From assembly GCF_905475395.1 (NCBI RefSeq), contig NC_058342.1, positions 1,236,001 through 1,300,000 of the forward strand: 64,000 nt of DNA, in the 5' to 3' direction. Below the pieces are notes generated by a model. It made no database searches. It worked only from the letters and a program-made list of their open reading frames with translations, and was not told the DNA's origin. Position 1 is the first letter of the stretch. The number at the start of each line of letters is the position of its first letter. Source of the stretch: Chrysoperla carnea. Its lineage: Eukaryota > Arthropoda > Insecta > Neuroptera > Chrysopidae. This document shows, one piece after another, positions 35,515-48,100 of this stretch. The translations under genes and the position numbers were made by a program.

Positions 35515-36172
35515 CTACAGTTCAATGAATTCATCAAATCCATTCCTATAACGACCTGCATTCATAGAGAAATTTTTCATTATTACAACAAATCCATTTG
35601 GTGAACTCCAACAATGTCGATATAAATCATGAAATTTTTGAAAATTCATATCAGAGCCAACATGATCGTAGAATATGTGTTTTAGATTCATTTCGTCCGT
35701 TTTGAATAACACCAAGCAATTAACATTGTCCCTTATGTTATGCTTTGGAACACATGCGTAGCTCTGACATAGGTAGAAACAATCAATTTTTCGATGACGA
35801 CCCATACTAAAGTATTCTCTACTTCTCTGTTGTGAATGACAGCTCACATCATCAAAAATGAAAAGACTTTTTTATCGAGCTTCATTCAGACTAGGAATTT
35901 CACTAGTATCACTAAGTGGAAAAATAGCCAACCCCTTACACTAATTTTAAAGTCTCTTCTAGTAATTGATATTTCGGTTAGTAAACAGATTTACTGTACA
36001 CATAAATGTTTTCAAAGTGTAAACCATTTTCATCTTAAATTAAATTCAACATAACATTGGTTTTACCACAACCACTAGGGCCACATATTATTGTTCGTAG
36101 TGAATCTGAAAATAGAGGACCATGATATGTTTGTGTGTCTGTATTTTCTGGGAATAAACACTCAGAGCGGGT
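35515..36172 (-). pseudogene. Polinton 2 packaging ATPase (A32-like), broken
   Basis: This is the genome-packaging ATPase of Polintons, FtsK/HerA superfamily. The C-terminal part is open (35847-35515: YFSMGRHRKIDCFYLCQSYA, HNIRDNVNCLVLFKTDE, ending RNGFDEFIEL). Upstream on the same strand the Walker A motif GPSGCGKTN lies near 36065-36090, preceded by a stretch reading HGPLFSDSLRTIIC. Between them are at least two in-frame TAA codons (after NVMLNLI and after SKSVY) and further shifts near 35870-35930. Both TAA stops are shared with the Polinton 3 copy at 60221-60791, so the two descend from one dead gene. Confidence 0.88.
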
Positions 36173-36509
36173 TGTTGTTTATGAAAATGCAATGTAACTA
36201 AGACTAAAATTTCAATACAACCCAGAGCACTTTACGATACAGATCTACATGCGTATGCTAAACAATTTAAAATTCCGTATTTTTGTAGTGTTTTTATGTG
36301 TGACACCCTACCTAAAAGATCATATAAATTAATATTAAAAAATTAGATGATTATGTATTTTGTTTTAATATAAAATTATAATTTTTTAAAATAAAATTTT
36401 TTTATCTAATCTATAGTACAAGTTCATTTATTATATTCAATATAAAGAGCATATTATATGGGTTGATTGATGATGCTTGTTAGATTTGAAAACCAGACCT
36501 CTTTCTAAA

Positions 36510-36840
36510 CAGACCAGTATTAAACAGGTCAAAACCAGTATTAAACAGCTACAGACCAGTATTAAACAGATACAGACCAGTATTAAACAGGTTTTCACCG
36601 ATTTTGCTCCGACTTTCGCCGAATTTACTCCGGTTTTCACCGATTTTGCTCCGACTTTCGTCGATTTTACTCCGGTTTTACTCCGGCTTTCACCGATTTT
36701 ACTCCGACTTTCGCTGATTTTACTCCGGTTTTACTCCGACTTTCACCGATTTTACTCCGACTTTCGCCGATTTTACTCCGGTTTTACTCCGACTTTCGCC
36801 GATTTTACTCCGGTTTTACTCCGGCTTTTTAATTTTTGAT
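36510..36840. repeat. Minisatellites: ACCAGTATTAAACAG and TTTTACTCCGACTTTCGCCG types
   Basis: At 36510-36595 units of ACCAGTATTAAACAGxTACAG; at 36596-36835 units of about 20-40 bp built from TTTTACTCCGAC and TTTCGCCGA. Long open frames over them are a by-product of units whose length is a multiple of three. Confidence 0.9.
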
Positions 36841-37034
36841 AAAGTTATTATAAACTTGTTATTTAATTATATTTGTTTTCCTCAAGTAATGGATTATAGA
36901 TAGTATTTCTCTTCCGATGTTTGTAGAATGTAGCCTTCTTAATTTAACAATTAATATATTAGGATCACTATTGAAATCAATATTTTTTTTTTTTTCATAA
37001 GTTTTCAATACTAGGTTGAAAAAACTGTTTAATA

Positions 37035-37425
37035 CTGGTTTTGACCTGTTAAATACTGGTTTTGACCTGTCTAGAAAGAGACCTGTTTAGAAAGAGACCT
37101 GTTTAGAAAGAGACCTGTTTAGAAACAGACCTGTTTAGAAAGAGACCTGTTTAGATACAGACCTGTTTAGAAAGAGACCTGTTTAGATACAGACCTGTTT
37201 AGATACAGACCTGTTTATATACAGACCTGTTTAGAAACAGACCTGTTTAGAAAGAGACCTGTTTAGAAAGAGACCTGTTTAGATACAGGCCTGTTTAGAA
37301 ACAGACCTGTTTAGAAAGAGACTTGTTTAGAAAGAGACCTGTTTAGAAAGAGACCTGTTTAGAAACAGACCTGTTTAGAAACAGACCTGTTTAGAATCAG
37401 ACCTGTTTAGAAAGAGACCTGTATA
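37035..37425. repeat. 15-bp minisatellite AGACCTGTTTAGAAA
   Basis: About 25 units of GACCTGTTTAGA(A/T)A(G/C)A. The same family occurs at 61390-61500 and 63315-63530 in Polinton 3, and as the reverse type ACCAGTATTAAAC at 36510-36595. Confidence 0.93.
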
Positions 37426-37429
37426 TTTA

Positions 37430-37633
37430 TTGAAGGATAACAGCAACGAAGATATAAAGGGTGGTTTCTATGCCGAAGAATTACAAAAAGTTCACGATCC
37501 AAACATTTATTTAGTGGAAAAGGTCTTAGCTAAACGTGGATCCAACGTTAAAGTCAGGTGGTTAGTGTTCGACTCTTTACATGATTCATATATTGACAAA
37601 AAAGTCTTATTTTATAGTGGACCGTTTTTATGA
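37430..37633 (+). pseudogene. Polinton integrase C-terminal chromodomain fragment
   Basis: The frame is open from within the minisatellite edge (YLLKDNSNEDIKGGFYAEEL) into a chromodomain (NIYLVEKVLAKRG, VKVRWLVFDSLHDSYI) and a short end, LFYSGPFL. In Polintons the retrovirus-like integrase ends in this manner: a linker with GGFYxEELQKV, then a chromodomain that can bind methylated histone tails. The catalytic core is absent, so this is the 3' end of a lost gene. One expected aromatic-cage Trp is Tyr here. Confidence 0.8.
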
Positions 37634-37729
37634 ACATACTTGTAACAATAAAAAATTTGTCATAGTGGACCGCTTTTGTGAACATACTTGTGATTTATAA
37701 AAAAAAAAATAAAAAATATCACATTGTAA

Positions 37730-38011
37730 AAATATTATTTTTATTGTAAAATTTTATCTCTAACATATAAAAACAGAGTTGTATTATAATAATATTTAAA
37801 AAATATATATTTATAAATTATCGAAATTGTAAAATTTTATCTCTAACATATAAAAACAGAGTTGTATTATAATAATATTTAAAAAATATATATTTATAAA
37901 TTATCGAAAATACATTATAATTATTATTCTGAAAAGTATAAAAACAGAGTTGTATTATAATAATATTTAAAAAATATATATTTATAAATTATCGAAAATA
38001 CATTATAATTA
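37730..38011. repeat. ~100-bp tandem repeat after the integrase tail
   Basis: Three units containing AAAACAGAGTTGTATTATAA and AAATTATCGAAA. The same sequence follows the integrase tail at 63890-64000, so it marks one conserved Polinton junction. Confidence 0.9.
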
Positions 38012-38438
38012 TTATTCTGAAAAGTGTCCATTGTCATCATCATCATCTTTCTTCATAAGATAATTTTCAGTCATTTCTTTCACTTGAACATAGTCGGATA
38101 ACTCGTTTGATGTAAATACACTGTAGTAAGATTGTTCAAAAATGGATAGTCCTACAATTCCATCTGTTTGTCCAGAGTGGATATTTTTTAAAATCCAGTT
38201 CCAAATTTGTTTGTCTTCATCGTCTGACGATGGGGGAAAATTTCACTTCTAAGTCCATTTGTTCTACCTTATCAATAAGGTAGTTTAAAGTTTCCGGTCG
38301 ACCACATTTAATTGCCATATTAACTAATGTTTTAAAATACTTTGTTAACACATTGTTTATAGTACTTAAACTACAATTATCTTTAATCATATTAACAATA
38401 CAGTTGTTATCACTATTATGATTACCAAAGTCTTGCAT
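38012..38438 (-). pseudogene. Polinton 2 acidic-tailed protein, one frameshift
   Basis: The first block, 38438-38217, opens MQDFGNHNSDNNCIVNMIKD and contains KYFKTLVNMAIKCGRPETLN, a helical, ankyrin-like stretch. At a C5 run (about 38228-38232) the frame breaks; reading on in the next frame gives PSSDDEDKQIWNWILKNI, then SIFEQSYYSVFTSNELSDYV and an acidic end KKDDDDDNGHFSE to a TAA at 38012. Losing one C would join the two into about 140 residues. This may be a sequencing slip or a real mutation. Function unknown. It lies head-to-tail behind PolB. Confidence 0.6.
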
Positions 38439-38678
38439 TTTGTATGTTTAAACTAACACTAAATTGTTTTCTATAATAATTCAACCTAACTATCAATTTT
38501 TTGACACCCCCACCACTACTCTATCAATTGTTCATGCGCACTACTCTATCAATTGTTTGTACACCTATCACAATACCGAACCACTTTGAGGATCATCACA
38601 ACAACAGCAGGACACATTTCTGAAACAACAGCAAAAATTAGCTAAATATTAAAAACATAAAATATAAAATACTTACAC

Positions 38679-41600
38679 TCAACAAATAATGCTATAGTGG
38701 CCCCATGGTTTTGTTTCACATGAATTGTGAGTAATGTGTCGTTTTTGGTCAAATGGTGATAAGCCCACTTTCTGCTGTTTGATGGTATGTAAGCGGTGTC
38801 GCTTGGATTGGATGCTTTGCTGAACACGGTAAAAGTTACGGTTCTCAAGCAAACACCGCTTATAGTCCTCAAAAGTAAGTTTTCGGATAGCTGACTTCTT
38901 GAGACCCTTGGATCGTTTAGTCTCTTTTTTATTTTGCACCCGAATAGCATACATTTTGCTACGTAATCCGACAAATTCTAGCATAACATCACCATTATTT
39001 TCATCGGACATTAAACCCTTGACTTTCTTATTACGTAGTGGCATACCATAGATGTTGTCGGGTGCATAGTCAGCCGTATCAAAACGATTAATATCCTGTT
39101 TCATGACCTCATAGACGTCAGTATTTCTCACGCTATAAATTAGACTATCGGTGTCTGTGTATAATAACCTGACATTTGTGGGGTTGTACCGTTGGTACAT
39201 GTAGTTGTAGTGGAAGTCATACACAAACGTTTTCGATATGTCTAAAATTGTGAAGCCTATGTAGATGGGTTTGTTGAAACGTATCTGTGATTTTTTCATT
39301 TCAACAATACTGACGTCATTGTCGAGCACCATCATACTGTGAAAATTGGGGTTGGCAATTAATTTCTTCACACCATGTTTTCCATCCCAATTTTTTCGTA
39401 TGTACACAACCCGATGTTTCCTCACATTCTCCATGGTTTTACCGAAGATGGCATTAATCATGAGTTTGAATAATGCTTTTTCAAACTCATTTGAGGCGTT
39501 CTTGCGCATCTCGGTATTGAAATCAATATATGGTTTCAACCATGCAGATTGATCGAATTGTAACACACGGTGGTATTTTGTTACCTTAACACCGAGTTGT
39601 GTATACAGTTTTAAATTCCTGTAGTGCACGACATAGTTGGTCTTATTGTAAAGGGTTGACAGAAGATATTTTTGTTTTGATCCAGGTGGTTTCGTTGTCT
39701 CCGGACATGGCGGTAAATCGCTAAAGTTATCATGTAGATGTTGGGGTATTTCAAGGTCTACTTCTAAAATGTACCCGACTGGTGAATCATCTGCAACATC
39801 CTCGATGTTTGGTGTGTCAACCCACTTAAAATTTCCTGTTGGTAGGTATCCACACATTGCTGCACCATATAGGTTCACCACATCGTAATACATAAGGTAG
39901 ACATCTTCTTGAGTTTTATCATACCCCTCTTCCATGTACTTATTGTTTGCCTTAGCATAGCGATTAGAACATTGACTTACACCGCCTCTGATTCCTTTCT
40001 CGATAAACAACAAGTCATCAATATCCGTGAACAATTCCAATTTGATATTGGTGTATTTCAACATGGCGCTCCACGTATAGCCAGGAAGTGTGTAATAGTG
40101 ACTAGGATCGAGACTATAGCTATGAATACAAGTGTTACGGAAATTTTCAAAAATATCCGCAAGTAGTAACACATCAGTTTTCATATACAGGTCTGAATAA
40201 TCACCTAGTGTATGTAAATTGAATGTGTTCCATACCTGTATCGCATGGTTATAATCCTCATCCGTTATGTGTTCATCTGTTAACACACTGTAAAACGCCT
40301 CCTTTGGTGGTAATTTTGTCTCTTGGAGACGTCCCCAGCTACTCATGTATTCATATGGAAATACACCTTTTCTCGTTAGCAATTGAAATTGTTCATCATT
40401 ACTGACCTATAAAAAAATAGAAAACAAATTACAACCCTGTATTAAAAATTAATTATTTTTTATCATTTACCTCTTTATGTAAAATGGATTTTTTATCATT
40501 ATCTAAATATGAGGCCAGATTTTCCAACTTGTCTGCGAGAAATCGGAAGGAATCAATGAATCTTAATTGAATGTCCGAGACGTGCTTTGTGAAACTGATG
40601 TACTTTTCTTTGTTGATGGGCAACACATCAACTTGACCGTCGATTTCCGTCAGCAGAGCTTCAATAATAAAATGCGAATCGTATCCACTTAAGTTGTGCA
40701 TCACAACAGGTATCACCCTTGAATCTTGATAATTCAGATTACAAAATTGGTGTGCTGCTCCACGGTAGATACCTAAAATAGATTAATATAAAATTAGATG
40801 AAATTAAAAAATAATAAATAACCTGCATTACCTGTGCGATGTGAATGGTCGCGAACACGTATGGAATTGGATACGAAATCTTTACCACAAATGTGACACT
40901 TCTCTGCTGACATAAAATCCAGTTCTTGTTCGACGGTGAGCGGATACATTGGTTTAACGTGTTTTATTTTTTGCTCTAATGAGTACGCTACTTGTTCCAG
41001 TTCATGAACAAACCACTTGACACAATCAGCACCACGGTATGCCTTATAAAACGATTGGTTGGGATCATGGGTACAATGAACATAGTAACCTACACTGTAG
41101 GGTACATGTTTTTGAATATTTTTTGTATAAGACCCATGATCCATTTCCATGTCTTCATGATGTTGTGGTACCAATAGTGCCTCAAAGTCAGCGTACACCA
41201 TATACTCAACACGTTCCTTGCTGTTGAAATCTTTGAACTCAACGAACCGCTCGTCATCAGTTTCAGGCATTCGTACCCGCACTGCTTCTTTCTCACCACA
41301 ATTTACTGAATGCTGTTGGAGTTTGCCTTCTGTAGCAAAATAGTTGAGACATCGATCACATAAAAATATTTTATGCTCGAATTTTGTTACACCCGATCGA
41401 GCCAACTTTGCTAAATTTTTTATCCAGCAAAAGTGGTGACTGTTCCCATTCTCCACAGCCAATAGATGAATTTTCTGCCCCGCAGTGTTCGAACTAACGC
41501 GTACAGGGAAAATTTCCAAACCATGTATAAACGAATCTTTGTAGCCGTACACGTTAATCGATAAATGCGGGTTCATCTTTTCAAATTTATTAATTTGATC

Positions 41601-42560
41601 TAGAGACATGGGAAACTTTAATCCATCATATTTTAAATGATATTTATAGTGCGGGTACTTAGTTAAACGTTGAGGATTCCTTTCAACCGGGTAAAGTGCT
41701 GACATTATCGACCATAGAAAACAATGTTGGTCTTTATTCTGGACATTAACCACAGCCAATTTATTTTTGATGACTGGTGGTAGTTCACAAAAAGTCCCAG
41801 CTGTGATCGGAGAGTACTTATTCATGTGGACTCGAATATTTATGATCATGTCAAGAGCCCAACCGCTATCGCGTTCCTGGAATTCTTCCAATTTTTTCAA
41901 CAAATAGTTTTTGACATGATCAATGTACCACTCCTGCATGTCCGTTGTCAGATACATTTCCTTGGCCGGCGTTATAAAAGTTTTCAAATCCTCCTCTTTG
42001 GTGGTGGGCTTAATGAAATTGCCCGTGAACATAATATACACCTGAAATAAAATCTCATTAGACTATTTAAATTATAAATCTTAAATTTTACTTACCTTGA
42101 GGGGATGCTTCACTAGCTCACGCCGAACGTGTCTTCTAAACATTGGAAATGCCCGGTTGAAAAATATATTTGGATCTTTATAATCCAAATTTGTAATCAT
42201 ACCAGTCTTCACCCTGCCCTGATGGTGGGTTTCAATTGTCTCCCAGATTAGATGTCGATTTTGTTTTTTGGTGACTCCACCACCTTGTTTAACTAAATCT
42301 AATCGCAGTCGGTGAAGTTGCCGCTGGTATGATTTACAAAGTCCAATATTAGCTTCAAGACGCAGAGGATTTTCTTTCTTTAACATCAACATCTTTTTGA
42401 ATAAGCGGATGTTCTGCTTATTAAGTATCATCCATCGCTCAGCTTCCTCCACCGTCTTGATGAGCCTCAACGCTCTCTCCACTTTCTTCATCATATCAGT
42501 GCTACCACCTTGAGGTACCGCGTTTAGCGTTTGCATAACATTTTGTTCGTAGGTGTCCAT
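38679..42560 (-). CDS. polB: Protein-primed DNA polymerase B, four exons, 1234 residues
   Basis: Replicates the Polinton genome from terminal-protein-primed ends. Exons: 42560-42096, 42041-40832, 40772-40471, 40406-38679; introns of 54, 59 and 64 bp all have GT-AG ends (GTAAGT, GTAATG, GTAAAT donors; TTTCAG, TTTTAG, TTATAG acceptors), and the joined frame is open throughout. The N-terminal ~350 residues precede a Cys/His finger ([10 protein letters not shown]...H..C) and ExoI YADFEALL. An endonuclease-VII-like CHICGKDF...RDHSHRTG motif crosses intron 2, followed by Exo[12 protein letters not shown] and Exo[14 protein letters not shown]. Polymerase motifs: [41 protein letters not shown], then LRSKMYA. 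All catalytic residues I can check are present. A further 58-bp GTAAGT...GAAAG intron may lie in the leader (42561-42618). Length fits Polinton PolBs. Confidence 0.93.
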
Positions 42561-42757
42561 CTTTCAAAAAAATTATATTTAAGTTTCACAATATTATTTA
42601 AAAAATTTATACACTTACCGTTATATTTTCAAATACTAAGCAAAATATACGTTACCGAACCGTTCAACACTAAAGTTAACTTACAACTGAGTAATATTTG
42701 TTTTTTGTATAAAATATATAGACTAAGTTTAGAATAATAAATATACCAAAAACAAAA

Positions 42758-42816
<59 letters not shown>

Positions 42817-42969
42817 GAAAAAACTAACTGAAGCAAAGGTGAATTTCAAAAGAGATACTTCAACAGCTACGTACATCACTTTTTATAGCATTATCCCCAC
42901 CACTAAAAAAGTTGTAATTTGATATTTTTATAATCGTAATTCAAACTAATTATTTTTTCTTGGAATTCA
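42561..42969. other. PolB upstream region with (AAT)n microsatellite
   Basis: Contains the possible leader intron (42561-42618) and an AAT repeat of about 19 units at 42758-42816; a poly-Leu reading frame there is accidental. TATA-like TATAAAATATATAG lies near 42705-42720. It meets the TIR near 42970. Confidence 0.6.
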
Positions 42970-43880
42970 GACAAGTTTAAACATGTTCAAACAAGTTTGA
43001 ACATGTTCAAACAAGTTTGAACTTGTAGCAGGATGATGATATCATATTTTTCAAGGTCAAATTAACATATTATTGAAAATAGCTGACACGTGTAAAATTA
43101 TTTTAAGATCAAAGTCCATTCAAACAAGTTTGAACATGTATTTTTATTATGTAAATTTCAAGTGTCATATTACATTGCTAATTCAATAAAAAAAAAAATA
43201 TTAACATCCGGTCACGTGTTTTGACACATGTAAAATTATTTCAAACAAGTTTGAACTTGTTACAAGATGATGATATCATATTTTTCAAGGTCAAATTAAC
43301 ATATTCTTGAAAATTGCTGACACGTGTGAAATTATTTTAAGATCAAAGTCCATTCAAACAAGTTTGAACATGTATTTTTATTATGTAAATTTCAAGTGTC
43401 ATATTACAATGCTGACTCAATAAAAAAAAATATTAACATCCGGTCACGTGTTTTGACACATGTAAAATTATTTCAAACAAGTTTGAACTTGTTACAAGAT
43501 GATGATATCATATTTTTCAAGGTCAAATTAACATATTCTTGAAAAATGCTGACACGTGTGAAATTATTTTAAGATCAAAGTCCATTCAAACAAGTTTGAA
43601 CATGTATTTTTATTATGTAAATTTCAAGTGTCATATTACATTGCTTAATCATAAAAAAATATTAATATCCGGTCACGTGTTTTGACACATGTAAAATTAT
43701 TTCAAACAAGTTTGAACTTGTTACAAGATGATGATATCATATTTTTCAAGGTCAAATTAACATATTCTTGAAAATTGCTGACACGTGTAAAATTATTTTA
43801 AGATCAAAGTCCATTCAAACAAGTTTGAACATGTATTTTTATTATGTAAATTTCAAGTGTCATATTACATTGCTAATTCA

Positions 43881-43914
<34 letters not shown>

Positions 43915-45134
43915 TAACATCCGGTCACGTGTTTTGACACATGTAAAATTATTTCAAACAAGTTTGAACTTGTTACAAGATGATGATATCATATTTTTCA
44001 AGGTCAAATTAACATATTCTTGAAAATTGCTGACACGTGTGAAATTATTTTAAGATCAAAGTCCATTCAAACAAGTTTGAACATGTATTTTTATTATGTA
44101 AATTTCAAGTGTCATATTACAATGCTGACTCAATAAAAAAAATATTAACATCCGGTCACGTGTTTTGACACATGTAAAATTATTTCAAACAAGTTTGAAC
44201 TTGTTACAAGATGATGATATCATATTTTTCAAGGTCAAATTAACATATTCTTGAAAATTGCTGACACGTGTGAAATTATTTTAAGATCAAAGTCCATTCA
44301 AACAAGTTTGAACATGTATTTTTATTATGTAAATTTCAAGTGTCATATTACATCGCTGACTCAATAAAAAAAAATATTAACATCCGGTCACGTATCTTGA
44401 ATTTTATCATGTATAAAGTGTCAAATTACAATATTTTTCAAGGTCAAATTAACATATTCTTGAAAATTGCTAACTAATGTCAACGTCCCGCCCCCCGTTC
44501 ACTCTCCGCCACTATTGGTCAAAGCCAATGACGTCATCAATGCTTAGGCAGCCATTATTCTCCTCCACCACACCTCCCGACGCCATCTTGATTTACTATT
44601 GGCCAATGTCGAGGTTTCCAACATTCACCTAGGTTTGCCCTTACGTCCCGCCCCCTGTTCACTCTCCGCCACTATTGGTCAAAGCCAATGACGTCATCAA
44701 TGCTTAGGCAGCCATTCCTTCCCCCACCACACCTCCCGACGCCATCTTGATTTTTACAGCGCTACTATTGGTCAATGATGTCCCCCCTCCAACTTCGCAT
44801 TCAACCGAGGTTTGCCCTTTTTGGAAAAGTGTACCATTCTTTGGGGTTGATTATCTAACGTCCAATTCCCGCCCCCTTTAAGCCCCACTTCCAAAACCAC
44901 GCCCACCACTTTAAGCCTCACTTCCGCCAAGAAACACACTAACGCTCTGTCAGCCACGCCCCACCACACCTCCCAACGCCATCTTGATTTACTATTGGTC
45001 AATGACGTCATCTATCCCCTCCAACTTACGAGGTTTCCAACATTCACCTAGGTTTGCCCTTTTTGGAAAAGTGTACCATCAAAGCGGGGTTACTTGAGGT
45101 CAAACTGTGCTGAAACCGCTGTGACTCTTCTACT
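42970..45134. repeat. Polinton 2 right TIR
   Basis: Inverted copy of the left TIR: array units at 42970-44475, GC-rich motif island at 44480-45115, terminus CTCTTCTACT at 45134. One unit carries a ~31-base A run (near 43885-43910) not seen in the left TIR. Confidence 0.9.
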
Positions 45135-45140
45135 ATTATG
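45135..45140. other. 6-bp target duplication of Polinton 2, right copy
   Basis: ATTATG; left copy at 30084-30089. The other palindrome arm keeps the unoccupied site CATAAT at 25638-25643. Confidence 0.95.
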
Positions 45141-48100
45141 GTAAAATTAATTTTTGTAAGTTCATATATTAAAAATGTCTTGTGTTAAAATTTGTTATAG
45201 AGTTTGTAGAATCTAGTATATCAGATTGTTTAATAAGAAATGAAAAATTAATTAGAGTTTTTCTTTAGTTATAGACTTAAGTTATCTTGTATGACTGTTG
45301 ATTGTTCACCTGTTTTGAGTGCATTAATCTACTCATTCAGCTCTTTCTTTTGTATTAAACATGCAAGTTCACAAATAAATGACTATATGTTTTGTAAACA
45401 CTGATAAAATAAAACAATTAATAATATATGTACGTCCACTATGTATGACTTAAGCCTCTTTATTAACATTATTTGTTAAAGAATTACATATAAAGTATCT
45501 GTTGAGGAACACTAAACAGAGAACTTGCGTTTTTGTTAGGAAATAAGGACTAGCTTCAGACTCAACGCGTAAGTCTACTGTTGTTGACTTAAGGTAACTA
45601 ATCTCATCAAGGTCAAATGTTATCTTTTCCTACATATGTTGGAAAAGAAATACTGTCTATAATTCATCACTTGCGAAAAACAAATATAATTAAATAACAA
45701 GTTGATATTAACTTTTAACATAAAATTAGTAATTTCTTATTAAAAATCATTTAGTAATTTCTTTTTAAAAATCATTTAGTAATACGTTCTATGAATAATT
45801 TTTAAAAATAAAACAGTCTATCAAGATAAAACATTTTTATTATTTTAAAATTATTGGAATTACAAGATATTTTCAAAAAAATACATCCATCATATTTCCC
45901 CAATTCCAGGTATTAGTGTAGAAGATGTTTGTGAATCAATATGAATTCTGATTGAAATAATGAACTTACCTTAAATGATGACTTAAAAATGTCAAGTTCA
46001 TAATTTGATTAGATTCTGGAATAAGTGCAAACATACAAATAGTCAAATCAAACCGATATTACCCAAATTGCTCCGATAATATCAATTTTTGATAAAAATT
46101 GCTCCGACTATATCAATTTTTGATAAAATTGCTCCGACTATATCAATTTTTGATAAAAATTGCTCCGATAATATCAATTTTTGATAAAAATTGCTCCGAC
46201 TATATCAATTTTTGATAAAAATTGCTCCGATAATATCAATTTTTGATAAAAATTGCTCCGACTATATCAATTTTTGATAAAAATTGCTCCGATAATATCA
46301 ATTTTTGATAAAAATTGCTCCGATATTATCCAAAATGCTCCGATATTATCCAAATTGATCCGATATTCGATAAGTATTATAAAGTAAAAAACTGTATATT
46401 AAAAGTGTTTATACTAAGTTAATATGTAAGGTATGTACGTACTTTTGAATTAGTTCATATAAGTTGTATTAATAATAGCGAATCATAAATAAAAATTCAA
46501 AACTTTTATTACTGGAATAATTAATTTGATATCTTTAAATATGGATATGAGATAAAGGTAAGAAATACAAAACAAATTAAACTATTTCTAATAAAATATC
46601 TAAATACAATATGTAGGTACGCATGAAAAATAATGTTAAATTACATTCACAAACTGGATCGTAGGTATTTTAAAAAATATATCATATTAAAATTAATCTT
46701 AACAATATACGTCGTTGACCTTCAAATAATTTTGTTATTTAGTTATATAAAATTTCAATGTTTTCAACTAATTAACTTTTTCCATAACTACGGTACGTTG
46801 ATCCGTATATGAATGGTTAGCATAACCGCCTTCCATTCAACAAACATGCGTTCAAATCTTATAGTAGTAACTAAAATTTTTTTAAGCAATACATGTACTT
46901 ATTAATAATATTCACTGTTCATACATCAAGAAGTTATGTTGACAATTATATCAACAATTACGTCATAAACGCTATGATAAATCAACTATTTCTACAGTAA
47001 TCAAACATCATTTCACTTCTTTGTCAGTATGTAAATCATGGGTAAAAAATGTATTCAATAAGTTGGGTTGTACTGAATATAATATAAAATAATGGTAAGT
47101 AAAGAGTATGAAAGTGGGTTAACAAGAGTATTCTAGTGTATTCAGATGGGTTGTACTTAATTATAATATACATTAGTAGTATGCATGTGTTAAACCATGT
47201 TATCTGAGCAAAAATAAAACGATTAAGCATATAAACTTATTGATGATTCAGAATCATTATGATGATGATGATGATAATAATTTATTACCCATTCGTTATC
47301 ATTACGTTTGGGTTAAAAATCTATCACGTTTGGTTTCTTCACAACTTAATAAAGATAGTCATAGGAAGTTTTTCTGTGATAGATGTTTACATTATTTCTA
47401 CTCAGAAGAAAAATTGAAAACTGTACATGTAAACACCCATTATGAAAACTGTAAGAAAATGAATGATTGTGCGATAAGAATGCCTAAGGAAGGAGAAAAT
47501 ATTTTAAAATTTAAAAAAAAAAGAAGAGAAAACACCATTTATTATCTACGCAGACATTGAAAGTTTATTGGAACCAATGGATGATAAAATTCGATATCAA
47601 AAACATATACCTGCTGTTGTGGGGTATTATTTTAAATGTGCTTATGATGATTCCCTATCTTATTATCACTCATATCGGGGAATGGATTGTATGGATTGGT
47701 TTACAAAGTAATTGATGCGAATATCTGAAGAAGTAGAAACAATATTTTTATGTTCATATGAGATGGATCCATTAACTATCATTGAAGAGAAAGATTTTCT
47801 AAAATCATCATGTTGTCATATATGCAATAAGCCGTTTGTTGATGGAGAGAAAAAAGTTGGAGACCATTTTCATCTTATGTCGAAAAGTGGTGGATATAGA
47901 GATGGAACTAATTATAGAGGTCCCGCACATGAATCATGTAATATTAACTATCAAGACAGTCATGTGGTTCCTGTAGTTTTCCATAATATGTCGAATTATG
48001 ATGGTATATTGATTGTGGAGGATGTTGCAACAAAGATTGGTGGACGCGTTGAACTACTACCTGTTACTAAAGAAAAATATATTTCTTTTACCAAAAACAT

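Larger units (their letters stand above)
30090..45134. mobile_element. Polinton 2, 15-kb Maverick nested in Polinton 1
   Basis: 15,045 bp. The ends read 5'-AGTAGAAGAGTCAC on both strands, flanked by the 6-bp duplication ATTATG (30084-30089 and 45135-45140). TIRs of about 2.2-2.4 kb are made of a GC-rich island and an array of ~230-bp units. Contents are an intact-looking spliced PolB (-), a 140-residue-type gene (-), a spliced 74-residue gene (-), a broken packaging ATPase (-), and integrase pieces in both orientations. No capsid, protease or complete integrase is present, so it could not move by itself. Confidence 0.95.

Noticed and set aside
36477-36839. 120-codon open frame and its 36437-36640 antisense partner
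   Set aside because: Translation of minisatellite units; no domain, and the frame follows repeat length.
42676-42879. Poly-leucine open frame
   Set aside because: It is the reverse translation of an (AAT)n microsatellite.
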